Part shown: in pieces, positions 46,162 through 58,468 of the stretch | How positions within the stretch are numbered: position 1 is the first letter of the stretch | How the letters are laid out: every line of letters starts with the position of its first letter | Origin: Myotis daubentonii | Taxonomy: Eukaryota > Chordata > Mammalia > Chiroptera > Vespertilionidae | Length of the DNA stretch: 64,000 bases | Direction of reading: 5' to 3' | Assembly: GCF_963259705.1 (NCBI RefSeq) | Contig: NC_081840.1 | Span: 100,360,626 to 100,424,625, forward strand | Notes under the pieces: generated by a model | Told to the model about the DNA's origin: nothing | Database searches by the model: none | The model's input: the letters and a program-made list of their open reading frames with translations, nothing else | Position numbers and translations under genes: made by a program

Positions 46162-46455
46162 TAGAATTTCCATTTTTTTTATTGTCTAAAGTTTTACATA
46201 TGTCTCCTTTTTCCCCAATTGACCCCTTCCCCCAGCCATTCCCACCCCAGGTAAGCCCCCCCAGCTGCAGTGTCTGTGTCCATTGGTTATGCTAATATGC
46301 ATGCATACAAGTCCATTGGTTGCTCTCTAATCCCCCTTCCCCTACCATTTGTCTCTGGATCTATTGCTGTTCATCAAATTATGTTGATCATTATATCCCA
46401 CATATGAGTGAGATCATCTTATATTTATCTTTCTCTGATTGGCTTATTTCACTCA

Positions 46456-49400
46456 GCACAATGCTTTCCAGTTCCATCCATGCTCTTGCAAATGGTAAAA
46501 GCTCCTTCTTTTTTTAGCGGCATAGTATTCCGTTGTGTAGATGTACCACAGTTTTTTAATCCATTCATCTGCTGATGGGCACTTAGGCTGTTTCCAAATC
46601 TTAGCTATGGTAAATTGTGCTGCTATGAACATAGGAGTGCATATATCCTTTCCGATTGGTGTTTCTGGTTTCTTGGGATATAGTCCTAGAAGTGGAATTA
46701 CTGGGTCAAATGGGAGTTCCATTTTTAACTTTTTGAGGAAACTCCAGACTGTCTTCCACAGTGGCTACACCAGTCTGCATTCCCACCAGCAGTGCACAAG
46801 GGTTCCTTTCTAGCCAGCACTTGTCATTTGTTGATATATTAATGATAGCCATTCTGACAGGTGTGAGATGGTATCTCGTTGTTGTTTTGATTTGCATTTC
46901 TCAGATGATTAGTGACATTGAGCATGTTTTCATATGCCTCTGGGCCTTCTGAATGTCCTCTTTCAAAAAGTGTCTATTTATATCCTTTGCCCATTTTTTG
47001 ATTGGATCGTTTATCTTCCTTTTGTTAAGTTGTATGAGTTCTCTGTAAATTTTGAAGATTAAACCCTTATCGGAAATATCATTGGCAAATATGTTCTCCC
47101 ATGCAGTGGGCTTTCTTGTTGTTTTGTTGATGGTTTCTTTTGCTGTGCAGAAACTTTTTATTTTGATGTAGTGCCATTTGTTTTTTTTCCTTAATCTTCA
47201 TTGCCCTAGGAGCTGTGTCTGTAAAGAATTGCTATGACATATGTCTGCTATTTTTCTGCCTATGAAGTTTTGTAGGATTTTTATGGTTTCCCATCTTACC
47301 TGTGTATGGTATAAGTTGGTGATCTAATTTCTTTTTTTTTTTTTTTCATGTATCTGACCAAATTTCCCAGCACCATTTATTGAAGAGACTATCTTTTTAA
47401 AAAAATATATAATTTATTAATTTTTTACAGAGAGGAAGGGAGAGGAATAGAGAGCCAGAAACATCGATGAGAAAGAAACATCGATCAGCCACCTCCTGCA
47501 CACTCCCCACTGGGGATGTGCCCGCAACCAAGGCACATGCCCTTGACTGGAATCGAACCTGGGACCCTTGAGTCTGCAGGCCCATGCTCTATCCACTGAG
47601 CCAAACTGGTCAGGGCTGAAGAGACTATCTTGACTCCATTGTATGCTGTTGCCTCCTTTGTCAAATATTAATTGAGCAAAATGGCTTGTGTTGATTTCTG
47701 AGTTCTCTGTTCTGTTCCATTGGTCTATATGTCTGTTCTTATGCCAGTACCAGGCAGTTTTGAGAACAGTGGCTTTGTAGAATAGCTTGATATCTGGTAT
47801 TGTGATCCCTCCAACTTTGTTCTTCTTTCGCAGGATTGCTGTGGCTTTTCGAGGTCTTTTTTTATTCCAGATGAATTTTTGGAAAATTTGTTCTAGATCT
47901 TGGAATATGCCATTGGTATTTTAATGGGGATTGCATTGAATCTATAGATTGCTTTGGGTAGTATGGACGTTTTAATGATGTTGATTCTACCAACCCATGA
48001 ACATGGTATGTTTTTTCATTTTTTTTATGTCTTCCTCTATCTCTTTTTTCAATGTCCTGTAGTTTTCAAGGTACAGGTCTTTTACCTCCTTAGTTAAGTT
48101 TATTCCTAAGTAACTTAGTGTTTTTGGTGAAATGGTAAATGGGATTTTTTTTCCGCTTCTCATTCTATGAGTTCATTGTTTGTGTATAACAATAAGGCCA
48201 TAGATTTCTGGGTGTTAATTTTGTGTCCTGCTACATTGCCGAATTCATTTATTAAGTCTAGTAATTTTTAGATGGAATCTTTGGGGTTTTCTATGTATAG
48301 TATATTATCTGCGAATAAGGACAGTTTTACTTCTTCTTTCAAATTTGGATGCCTTTTATTTCTTCTTGTTGTTTTATCGCTATGGCTAACACTACCAGTA
48401 CTATATCAAACAGGAGTAGTGAAAGTGGGCATCCCTGCCTTGTTCCTGTTCTTAGGGGAAATGATTTTAGTTTTTGCCCACTGAGTATAATGTTGGCTGT
48501 AGGTTTGTCATATAAGGCTTTTATTATGTGGAGGTATGATTCCTCTATTCTAACTTTGCTGAGAGTTTTTATCAAGAAAGGGTGTTAGATTTTGTCAAAT
48601 CCTTTTTCTGCATCAATTGATATGATTATGTGATTTTTGTCTCTCAGTTTGTTTATGTGATGTATCATATTAATTGAATTGCGGATATTGTACCATCCTT
48701 GCATCCCCCAGAATAAATCCCACTTGGTCATGGTATATGATCTTTCTAATGTAATGCTGAATCCAATTTGCTAGAATTCTGTTGAGGATTTTAGCATCTA
48801 TGTTCATCAAGGATATTTACCTGTAGTTCTCTTTTTTTGTGGTGTCTATATCTTGTTTTGGGTTTAGGGTGATGCTGGCTTCATAGAAAGAGCGTGGAAG
48901 TGTGTCTTCCTCTTGAAGTTTTTGAAATAGTCTGAGGAGGATAGGTTTTAGTTCTTCTTTGAATGCTTGCTAGAACTCCCCTGAAGCTGTCTGGACCAGG
49001 GCTTTTGTTTGCTGGAAGAATTATAATCGCTGCTTCAATTTCTTTGATAGTTATTGGCCTATTCAGGTTTTTTGATTCTTCCTGATTGAATTTTGGGAGC
49101 TTTTATTTTTCTAAGAATATGTCCATTTCGTCTAGGTTGTCCATTTTGTTGGAGTAGAGTTGTTCATAGTATTTTTTTTCATAATCGTTTGTATTTTTGT
49201 GGAATCAGTTGTTACTTCACTTCTTTCATATATGATTTTATTTATTTGGGTCCTCTCTCTTTGTTTCTGGATGAGCCTGGCTAGAGGTTCATCAGTATTG
49301 TTTATCCTTTCAAAGAACCAGCTCTTGGTTTTGTTGACCTTTTGTATTGTTTTTTTTGTTGTTGTTGTTTGGTGTTTTGTTTTGTTTTGTGTTTTTTTTG

Positions 49401-50455
49401 GTCTCTATGTCATTTATCTCCGCTCTGATCTTTATTATTTCTTTCCTTCTGCTTATATTGGCTTTTCTTGTAGCTCTCTTTCTTAATTCTTTGAGGTGTA
49501 GGATTAGATAATTTATTATCTTTTTTTCTTGCATTTTGAGGTAGGCCTGTAGAGCTGTGAACTTCCCTCTCAAGACTGCTTTCACTGTGTCCCATAGATT
49601 TTGGATTATTGTGTTTTCATTGTCATTTGTTGCCATGATTCTTTTTATTTCTTCTTTGAACTCTTTGGTAACACAATCATTGTTTAATAGCATGCTATTT
49701 AGCCTCCTTGTATTTGATTTTTTTTATTGTTTGTATTGTAATTGATTTCTAATTTTATGCCATTGTGATCTGAGAAGATGCTTGATATGATTTCAATCTT
49801 CTTGAATTTGAAGAGACTTTGCCTGTGTCCCAATATGTGGTCTATCTTTGAAAATGTCCCATGTGCACTTGAGAAGAATGTATATTCTGTGGCTTTGGGG
49901 TGAAATGTTCTGAAGATGTCAATTAATTCCATCTGATTTAGTGAGTCATTTAGGATTAATGTTTCTTTGCTGATTTTTTGTTAGAGGATTTGTCCAGTGG
50001 TGTTAGTGTGTTATTAAAGTCTCCTACTATGACTGTATTGATGTCAATCTCTCCCTTGATATCCTCCAGAAGTTTTTTTATGTATTTGGGTGCTTCTGTA
50101 TTGGGTGCATATATGTTTACCAGAGTTATATCTTATTGTTGAATTGCTCCCTTTAGTATTACGAAGTGGCCTTACTTATATCCCTTGTTATGGCCTTCAC
50201 TTTGAGGTCTAATTTGTCAGATATAAGTATTTCTACCCCAGCTTTTTTTTTCATTTCCATTCGCCTGAAAAACCTTTTTGCATCCCTTCACCATCAGTCT
50301 GTGTAAGTCCTTTGTTCTGAGGTGGGTTTCCTGTAGACAGTAGATATATGGGTCATGTTTTCTTAACCACTCAGCTACACTCTGTCTTTTGATTGGGGCA
50401 TTTAATCCATTTACATTTAAAGTGATTATTGATAGGTGCTTGTTTATTCTTTATG
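46456..50455 (-). pseudogene. L1 ORF2 (endonuclease/reverse transcriptase), decayed
   Basis: The start codon position reads ATA, then NKHLSIITLNVNGLNAPIK-like endonuclease sequence follows at 50455-50390 and QETHLRT near 50325. The reverse transcriptase motif near 48315 reads LFADNILYIEN, so the second catalytic aspartate of FADD is asparagine. The motif [13 protein letters not shown] is kept near 48440. The C-terminus is seen in the frame at 46453-46722. A VES SINE interrupts it at 47396-47616. Confidence 0.85.
47396..47616 (-). mobile_element. VES SINE with 15-bp TSD inside L1 ORF2
   Basis: Flanked by TGAAGAGACTATCTT at 47381-47395 and 47617-47631, both of which are L1 ORF2 sequence. Minus-strand head CCCTGACCAGTTTGGCTCAG, box B AGGTTCGATTCC, body CAAGGGCATGTGCCTTGG. 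It is younger than the L1. Confidence 0.96.
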
Positions 50456-50489
50456 CCTATGTCCCTTCTTCCCTTTCTAGTTCTTCTTT

Positions 50490-51400
50490 TTACAGCAGAC
50501 CCTTTAGCATTTCTTGCATTGCTGGTTTGATGGTAATAAACTCCCTTAGTCCTTTTTTGTCTGTGAAGCTCCTGATTACACTCTACAATTTTGATTGATA
50601 GCCTTGCTGGGTACATTATTCTTGGATTCAGACCCTTGCTTTGCATGACTTTGTATATTTCATTCCATTCCCCTCTGGACTGATGTGTTTCTTTTGAGAA
50701 ATCAGTCAATAGTCTGATGTGAGATCCTTTATAGGTAACTTTCTGTCTCTCTCTCTGGCTGCCTTTAATATTCTTACTTTGTCGTTGGTGTTTGCGAATT
50801 TAATTATAATGTGTCTTGGTGTTGGTCTTTTGGGGTTCATCTTGTTTGGGACTCTGTGAGCTTCATGTACTTGTGTGACTTTTTTTCTTCCCAATATCAG
50901 GGAAGTTTTCTGTCATTATTTCTTGAAACAGGTTTTCTATTCCTTGCTCAGTTTCCTCTCCTTCTTTCACCCCTATTATATGGATGTTGTTTCCTTTCGT
51001 GTTGTCCCAAAGTTCCCTTAGGCTCTTCTCCTATTTTTTAAGGTTTTTTTTTCCAAGATGCTGCTCTGCTTGGGTATTTTTTCCTGCCTTGTCTTCTAGC
51101 TCACTGATGCAGTCATCCATTTCTTCTAGTCTACTGTTGATGCTTTCTATTGAGTTCTTTCTTACCACGATGTCATTTTTTATTTCTTATTGGGTTCTTC
51201 TACATTTCCTCTTGCTTCTTACACATATTGTTGAATTTGTTTTCCATCCTTTTCAGTGACCTTATGACCATTGCTCTGAATTCTTTCTCTGACATATGGC
51301 TAGCCTCCATTTTGTTTACTTCTTTTTCTGGTGATTCCTCCTTTTCTTTTGTATTTCCTCTTTTCTTCAAAGCTGTTTCTTTGTCTCTGCATGATCACTC
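50490..51400 (-). pseudogene. L1 ORF1 of the full-length antisense L1
   Basis: The C-terminal domain is readable at 50500-50709 (LNPRIMYPARLSIKI) and the RRM/CTD border at 50706-50894 (RHIIIKFANTNDKVRILKA). The coiled-coil N-terminal half (51000-51360) is recognisable by composition only. Several frameshifts are present. Confidence 0.7.
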
Positions 51401-54137
51401 CTCTCCAGGTGTCTGGTTATGTGGCTTTCTCTCTCCTGTGCTGACTTAAAGGCACAAAATACAACACAACAAGACACAATGCACAGGGAACCAAACACAA
51501 ATGTATTCACAATACTAATAACCCCAAATAAAGGTGACCACCAGAGAAAAGAGAACTAGGGGATAGAAAAGAGTGCAAAAATGATATTGAGAAATTGAAA
51601 AAAAATGTAAGAAAGAAAAGAAGGAGAAGAAAAAAGAAGGGGGAAAATAAATGTATATGGAGAGAAAACTCCAATAAAACAACTAATCCAAACAATGCAA
51701 ACAACAAAAGCTAGAGATGAATGCAAACTACAAACAACAACTAGTCCAAAAAATTTAAACAACAAACACCCAGATTAATCTGAGGAGGAAGAGCTTATTT
51801 CCAGATGGTAAGGTCAAGGAATTGAATGAATGGGGAAATAGCCACAATTCAGTATAGAGGAGGTAGAAAGAGAATGAGTGTATGAGAATAAAAGTAAAAA
51901 ACAAAATAAATATATATATATATTAAAATATATATATATAAAAGAAAATTTATATATATAATTTTCCCCGTCTTTAATCTATCTATCTATACATTTATTT
52001 ACTATTGGAAAAGGATAATAGAGAGTAGATAGGAATTGGTGATTGGAATTAGTTAAGCTATTAGTAGAAGAAAAGAACAAGCAAGGAGAGGAAAAACAGA
52101 ACCAAAAAAAGAAAGAAAAAAGAAAAAAAATCAAACAAAAAACCCCCCAAACTAATCAACAATCAAATAAACAACAACAACAAGACAGAAAGAAAAAGGC
52201 AAAAAAAATGGGGAAGAAAAACAAATTGGATAGTGAAAAAAGAGAAGAGAGAAGTGTGTATGGACTTGGAGCAGGGAAGTGGAAATTAGATATATGAGTA
52301 AGATCAATTTTTAACAATGAGTAAAAAGAAAGGACATAGAAAAACTAAAGCAGGAACAGGGTAAGAGAAACAGGACAAAAAAAGGGGAAAAGTGAGGAAG
52401 AGAGTGTTGACATAAAGAAAAAAAATGAGATAGTGTAAAATATGCTAAAGGAAAAATCAAAATAGAATGTAGAACACTAATCCCAAAATAAAATAAAATA
52501 AAAAAAGAAAAAATAAAATAAAACTTTAAAGAAAGTAAAACAATAGCAGTAATAAAAATAATTAAAACATAATAATAAAAAAAGGCATATCAAGTGAGAA
52601 AAAAATTTAGTTTCTTAAGTAAAAGATAAAAAATAAAAATGTGAAGAAGTGAAGGTTGTTCACTTCCTCTACTGTTCTGCTTGGCACGTCTCTTTCCTGT
52701 CAGGTAGTCAGCCAAGTATTGAAATTCCCTGCAATCCACTGCTCCTCTGGGTCATAAGCCACAACCCTGTTTTCAAGCAGGCAGGATCTCTTTGTTTCTC
52801 AGCCTGCCTTTAGTTGTATTTTCACAAAAGTCAATTTGTGATACGACCCCCGGATGGCAGTGTTTCTGTATTAATATCCGGGGCTAAAAGACCCCTCTAC
52901 CCAGTATTTAGATTGCTTTTCCTGACCCACTTAATATTGGGTTGGGGGGACTGACTGCCCCAGAGCTGGTTTTCTGTTTATCTCTCTCCACTCTGATCCC
53001 CAGGTTCCACAAAAACAACTTTCCCCTGCAGTCTCGGTGAGTGTTTTTAATTGCAAGATCCTATGTACTGGACTTAGCAATCAAAAGCAAGGATTTAAAA
53101 AGAAAAAAAGCCAGAGGATGCACACAGACTCTCATTTTTTCTCCCTGGTTCTGCACAGCCAGTATACTTCAGGCTGCCTTTCTGGGCCCAGCCAAGCTGT
53201 GGGTTAATTTCTAGAGTCTGCTTCTACCAGCAGCCCTGTGGACCCCCTTCCACATTTGAGGGCTACACTGACCCCAACAGCTGCGGGTTTTGTGGGGTGC
53301 AGTCTTCCTCTGAGATTCTAGTTCCTGCTGTGTGTGTTTCTCCCTGCATTCTGGATCCCAGATCTCATCTTTCTCCCAGTGGTTCTCAACCTTCCTAATG
53401 CCGCAACCCTTTAATACAGTTCCTCATGTTGTGGTGACCCCCAACCATAAAATTATTTTTGTTGCTACTTCATAACTGTAATTTTGCTACTGATATGAAT
53501 CGTAATGTAAATATCTGATATGCAGGATGTATTTTCAGGGGTCTCGACCCACAGGTTGAGAACCGCTGCACGGTAGGCAATATCTGACCTTTGTATCCAC
53601 GGATTGCCTCACCGGCTGTATTTAATTCACCAATTCTGGGTAGATGTTATTTGATTCAGCTGTTTCTTCTAACTGCTCTGTGAGAAAGCGCAGGGCTCGT
53701 CCACATATTCGGCACCGCTTGTCTCCCCCTGGACAGACATTTTAGGCACCCGCAGTCGGGGATGCTGGAGTCCCGGTGTTCATGGGTTCAGAGCTGGGGC
53801 ATCTGGTCCCAGGTGTTGTGGTTGTAGGGTCCCAGGAGGTATCCGAGGTTTCCCCAATTGAAGGTAAGTTTGGGCTTCCGATCATAGCCGGTCTCCCCTT
53901 CAAGATGGCACGGTCTCTGTGGCAGAACCAGCCGCTCCGGGAGAGATTTCAGCGGCAGTAGAGGCTGCCCAGCCAGGGGAGCCCGGTCCACCAGTCCCCA
54001 ACAGTCCCTTGGAATACAGCTGTCCCTCTCTCACAAATACAGGCACTCCACGCACGTCCACCAACTCTCCTTTCATTCTCTCACTCACACACTATCTTGT
54101 AGCCTGCCATCCCATTGGCTGCCATCTTGGATCTCTC
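51401..54137 (-). promoter_or_regulatory. L1 5' UTR (promoter region), unusually long
   Basis: The L1 internal promoter should lie here. The distal part (52640-54137) is GC-moderate and contains the starting GATCCAAGATGGCAGCC. The proximal 1.2 kb (51440-52640) is extremely T-rich on the sense strand, with AT dinucleotide runs (51908-51965) and (TTTTA)n-like stretches near 52490-52530. A SPIN element sits at 53377-53568. The short frames at 53776-54140 are not conserved with anything I recognise. Confidence 0.6.
53377..53568 (+). mobile_element. SPIN-type hAT transposon, non-autonomous
   Basis: Terminal inverted repeats CAGTGGTTCTCAACCT (53377-53392) and, read from the right, CAGCGGTTCTCAACCT (53553-53568) match the 16-bp SPIN termini. 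The left interior (CTAATGCCGCAACCCTTTAA, GTTGCTACTTCATAACTGTA) and right end (GGGGTCTCGACCCACAGG) are also those of SPIN non-autonomous copies. At 192 bp it appears internally shortened after GGATGTATTTTCA. No 8-bp TSD is apparent. Confidence 0.88.
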
Positions 54138-54186
54138 TAGAATTTCCATTCTTGTAAGTTCTTATAAGACTTCTAAATTTTCCCTT

Positions 54187-54436
54187 TTTTTTTTTTTTTT
54201 GGTTAATCCTCACCTGAGGATATATTTCCATTGATTTTTAGAGAGAGTGGGAGAGACATAGAGGGAGAAACATTGATGTGAGAGAGACACATCAATTGGT
54301 TGCCTCCCGCATGCTCCCTGACCAGGGCTGGGGATTGAGCCTACAACTGAGGTATGTGTTTTTGACTGGAATGGAACCCAGAACCCTTCAGTCCATGGGC
54401 CAACACTCTATCCACTGAGCCAAAGCAGCTAGGACT
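54187..54436 (-). mobile_element. VES SINE with ~15-bp TSD
   Basis: Antisense: T16 tail, GGTTAATCCTCACCTGAGGA, CATTGATGTGAGAGAGACAC, TTGACTGGAATGGAACCC (box B region) and a head ending CAAAGCAGCTAGGAC. Flanks CTAAATTTTCCCTTT and CTAAATTTCGCCTTT form a mismatched target duplication. Confidence 0.9.
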
Positions 54437-54770
54437 AAATTTCGCCTTTCTGAATGGTATACTTGTTGCCATTTTAATTTTTATTTCCTAGATGATTACT
54501 ATGGCTGAGATCTCCATATGGGCCACTTTGATTTCTTTTCTGGAATTATCTGTTCACATCATTTTCTCTGTTTTCTATGAGGGTGTTCGTCTTAATTTCA
54601 TTCATTTATATGATTCTTTTATATAATTGCACTAATTCTTTGTCATTTACAGGGATTGTAGATATAGACTCCCTCTCTGTGGCCTGTCTTTTTACTTTCT
54701 CCATGATATTTTTTGTGATGCAAGACTGACACTAATCTAATCAATTGACCAAGCCTGCCCTTTGTCATCT

Positions 54771-55052
54771 TTTTTGTTTTGTTTTTAATAATCCTCATTC
54801 ATGGACATGCTTATTGATTTTAGAGAGAGGGAGAGAGAGATTTAAAGAGAAACATCTATGTGAGAAAGAGACATGAATTGGTATTCACCCCAAATCAGGA
54901 ATCAAGCACTCAAACTAGGTGTGTGTGCTCTGACTGGGAATCAAACCCCCACGCTTTCGGTGTATTTAACTTCAAATTCATTTTCTTTATGGATTGTAGA
55001 ATAGTTAGGTTTTCTATCTATTATTAACCAACTGAACCACACTTGCCAGGAC
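54771..55052 (-). mobile_element. VES SINE carrying a 65-bp foreign insert
   Basis: Antisense VES: TAATAATCCTCATTCATGGA, TGAGAAAGAGACATGAATTG, GACTGGGAATCAAACCCCC and, after the insert, the head AACCAACTGAACCACACTTG. About 15 bp that should join the two parts (present in the VES at 55617-55821 as TAGGGGATGATGTTCC) are replaced by 65 bp copied from old L1 sequence at 56720-56784. Confidence 0.88.
54963..55027 (+). repeat. 65-bp templated copy of local L1 sequence
   Basis: Identical to 56720-56784 except for one base (T at 54995, C at 56752). Both are in the same orientation, 1757 bp apart. At the borders only two bases (TA on the left, AA on the right) are shared between the VES and the L1 source. 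Confidence 0.95.
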
Positions 55053-55616
55053 TGTTCTTTTTGTTTTTGAGAACAGCTTTCCTATACTAATAATATAAAA
55101 GTACTCCGCTATATTTTTTCTAAATTTTATAGCTTTTTTTAGAAGTCCATAATTTGTGAATAAAGTAAGATAAAAACCATTTTTCTTTTTTTCTATAGAG
55201 AGTCGGAAAATTATCCCAGCACCGATTACTGAATAGCCTTCTCTGTTGATTGCTAATGAAACCTCTGTCAAATGCCAAGTTACCAAATATGAGATTTGTT
55301 TCTGAATTGATAACCTGTCTGACTGGTCTGTGCATCTGTCCCTTATCAGTTCTACTGTCTTTATCATCATAGCTATCATTAGCTTTATAATAAGGTGACA
55401 TCTACAATATCCACCACCCCCACTTCCCCATCATTAGTTTTCCAAAAAGCTACCTTTGCTATTCTTGGCCTTTTCTACTCTACCCTAATAATTTTAGTAT
55501 CAATTTGTAAAATTCTCAGTCAAAAGTAGAATTGCATTGCATTTACAAATTAATTCAGGAGAACTATTAACTTCACAATATTGAACCTTTCCATTATGAA
55601 GATAGCTCTTTGCTTA

Positions 55617-55821
55617 TTTATTTTTTAAGTGTTTTGATTAATCCTCACCCGAGGACATGTTTATTGATTTTAGAAAGAGGAGAAGGGGGAGAGAGAAAGA
55701 TATATATATGAAAGAAACATGAATTGGTTGCATTCCCATATGCACCCCACCAGGGATCAAACCTGCAACCTTTTAGTGTAGGGGATGATGTTCCAACCAA
55801 CTGAACCACACTTGCCGGCTC
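55617..55821 (-). mobile_element. VES SINE
   Basis: Antisense: TTTTTAAGTGTTTTGATTAA, CCTCACCCGAGGACATGTTT, CCAGGGATCAAACCTGCAAC, GGGGATGATGTTCCAACCAA and head CTGAACCACACTTGCCGGC. Same VES subtype as the copy at 54771, and a good reference for what the insert there replaced. Confidence 0.9.
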
Positions 55822-58207
55822 TATTCACTTACTTGGGTCTTGTTTGATGGCTTTATATAAATTTCATAATTTTCATTAAAACCTATCATATTTTTGTCAC
55901 ATACTATTCTATTGCTATTTTTTTTTTTTGCTATAGAAAATGGTGTCAGTAATTGCATTTACTAGTTTATTGCTGGTGTAAAGAAGAACTGTTAGATTTT
56001 GTGCATTGGTCTTATATCTAGCAAACGTGTTGAATTCTATTAGTTTATATGCAGTTAAGTTAGCTTATTATCTAATTGTTTATCTGTAGATAAACATTAT
56101 CTTGCAATATTGCTAGTTAATATTTTTAGTTTAATCATCATAGTTCTTTTTCTTATTTCTAAAACTTCACAATTAATATTAAATAGAAATTTTAATCATA
56201 GATGTCCTTATTTTGATACTGATTTAAGAAAGAATGCTTCCAATGTTTTATCAGTAAGTATAAAGTTTACTATAGATTTTTGGTAATTTATTAGGTTAAG
56301 GAAATTTCTTCTATTCATATTGACTAAGGATTTTTAGTAAAAATGGATTTTGAGTTACATCAAATTTATTTTCTATTTAAATTTCTCCTTTAATTTGTTA
56401 ATGTGGTAGTTACTCTTGTATCCTTAGAAAATCCCAGAATTTGGTAATAATGTATTTTGTGTATAGCTGGGTTTATTTTGCTAATATTTTATTTAGAATT
56501 CTGTATCAATATTCATAAGTGAGATCATACAATGATTTTCCTTTATCTTATTCTTCTCTGAGTTTTGGTATCAAGACTATGCTAATCTTATACAATGAGT
56601 TACAGGGGCTCTTTTTCTTTTTTCCTATAGTCTGTGAACAACTGGCATGTAATTAATTGTATTTGTCCCTCAGAGTGTTGGTATAACTCATGGGGTTTTG
56701 TTTGTGTAAAGGTAGCAGATATTTAACTTCAAATTCATTTTCTTTATGGATCGTAGAATAGTTAGGTTTTCTATCTATTATTAAGTAGATTTTTGTAAGT
56801 TATATTTTTCTAGGAAATTGTATGTTTATTCTCAGTCATCATATTTTTGTTCATAGGATTTGCTTAATAATTCTAAAATGTCAGGTATATGGATATTATA
56901 TCTTTTTTTCTAGCTAAAACTTGCCAGAGATTTATTTATTCTATTAGTCTTAAAGAACCAGCTATTAGATTTATTAATCTTTTTATTTTATCTTTATTTT
57001 CTATTTTGTTCATTTATGTCCTCATTTTGATTATTTCTTCTCTTAGTAATTCCATCTTTCTGATATATTGCTCTTTCTCCTAATAACTATAATTCTCCAT
57101 TTGAATTATATTCATTTAAAGGTATGGATTTATATTTTAAACTATTTTAGCTATATCCTGTAAGTTTGGTTAATTTAATTTTCTATATTTTATTATAATT
57201 CTTTTTACCATTAATTATTTAGAAGTAAATTTTAAAATTTATCAATATCGGTTTTTATTTTATTGTTTTCTTGTGGTATTTAATTTATTTTTTTCTTTCT
57301 TATGTAGAGAACATGGGCTATGATATATTAAATGTTTAATATTTTTGAGATTTTTCTCTGTAAAAATTATATGTGTGAGTGAAAGAATGTATATATTCTA
57401 ATTATCGTGTGTGAGGTTCTGTATCTGTGTAGATATGTAGCTAGATATCTCCAATACATCACCTTTGTCACTATACTATTTAAATCCCTATATCAGTAAA
57501 ATTTTTGCCTATTTCATCTATCTAGGGAAAGGGTATTAATATCTCCTACCAAAGTTGTAAGTTTGTGACTATCTCCTTATAATTCTAACCATCTTGTATT
57601 TATATTATTTTAGGCTAAGTTATAAGGTACTTAAAAGTTCAGAATATGTGTTGTGCTAAAATTTCCTTTGATCATTAAAACAAACTTCTTTATTCCTAAT
57701 AATGCTTTTTGCCTTAAAGTGTATCTTATCTGTTATTAAGATGGTTTTAGCAATTTAATTAGTATCTGCCTTTACTATGAAGATTTCTATGTCATTATGT
57801 TTTAGGTATGTTTCTTGTAAACAGCATAAAACAGGATTTTAAAAAATTCATAGAGCATTTATATTATAACTATTAGTAAAATACATTTAAATGTGTCACA
57901 ATTAGTACAAAATTTGTATTTACTGTTTCACTCTCATTTTTCATTGCTTTTATTCTCATTTCATACGAACAAAAGCTGACAGAATCCATTGCCAAAACAC
58001 CTGCACTGCAGAGGTATCCAAGGGCCTTCCTTAGGCAGAAGAAAGGTACCAGATGACAGTGTGGATGTAAAGGAACTAAAGTGAGCCATAATGGTAAATG
58101 GATTAGTAACTATAAAAGGCTTTTCCTCATTTTTAAAATTTCTTTAATTGATTAATTGACTAAATAAAGTAAAAGTATTAACAGTATATTGTGTGATTTA
58201 TGACATA

Positions 58208-58341
58208 ATAGAGGTCCGATGTACAAAATTCGTGCAAGGGGCTCGGCCCTAGCAGTCCCTGCTTCGTCCGGAAGGTCATGTGGGATGATGTCTTGAAGGA
58301 CGTCTGGTTTAATTAGCATATTATGCTTTTATTATTATAGA
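58208..58341 (-). mobile_element. Short Helitron (134 bp), 3' end mutated
   Basis: Minus-strand 5' end TCTATAATAATAAAAGCAT at 58341, GACGTCCTTCAAGACATC body, 3' hairpin region TTGCACGAATTTTGTAC. The terminal CTAG is CTAT-like here (plus ATAG at 58208-58211). Among the smallest non-autonomous copies. Confidence 0.8.
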
Positions 58342-58468
58342 TGTAGATAATGTTAGGGCAACAATAGCATAAAGGATGGAAAGGGGAAATGTAAGTGTAA
58401 TATTATAAAGTTTCCACCCATATGTAGAGTGATTTAATATTATTTGAAGATAGACATTTATAAATTAA

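Larger units (their letters stand above)
46175..54137 (-). mobile_element. Full-length L1, antisense, with 13-bp TSD
   Basis: TAGAATTTCCATT occurs at 46162-46174 and 54138-54150. On the minus strand the element starts AGAGATCCAAGATGGCAGCC, has a 5' UTR of about 2.7 kb, ORF1 (about 51400-50490), ORF2 (about 50455-46456) and a 3' UTR ending in an A run (plus 46173-46180). The span is 7963 bp including a VES SINE and a SPIN element, so the L1 itself is about 7.5 kb, complete. ORFs are broken by many small lesions. Confidence 0.93.
54440..57960 (-). mobile_element. Old L1 (L1M type) ORF2, antisense, with two VES inserts
   Basis: Antisense L1 ORF2 can be followed from the C-terminal side (TTTGTCATTTACAGGGATTG near 54639; CCCAGCACCGATTACTGAA near 55217; CATTAGTTTTCC..CTATTCTTGGCC near 55430-55470) through the reverse transcriptase domain (56200-57000; TTTCTATCTATTATTAAGTA near 56770) to the linker (57100-57900). 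No frame over about 120 codons remains. VES SINEs sit at 54771-55052 and 55617-55821. Confidence 0.75.

Noticed and set aside
55014..55401. 121- and 93-codon minus frames
   Set aside because: They fall in antisense old L1 ORF2 and the edge of a VES SINE; not conserved coding sequence.
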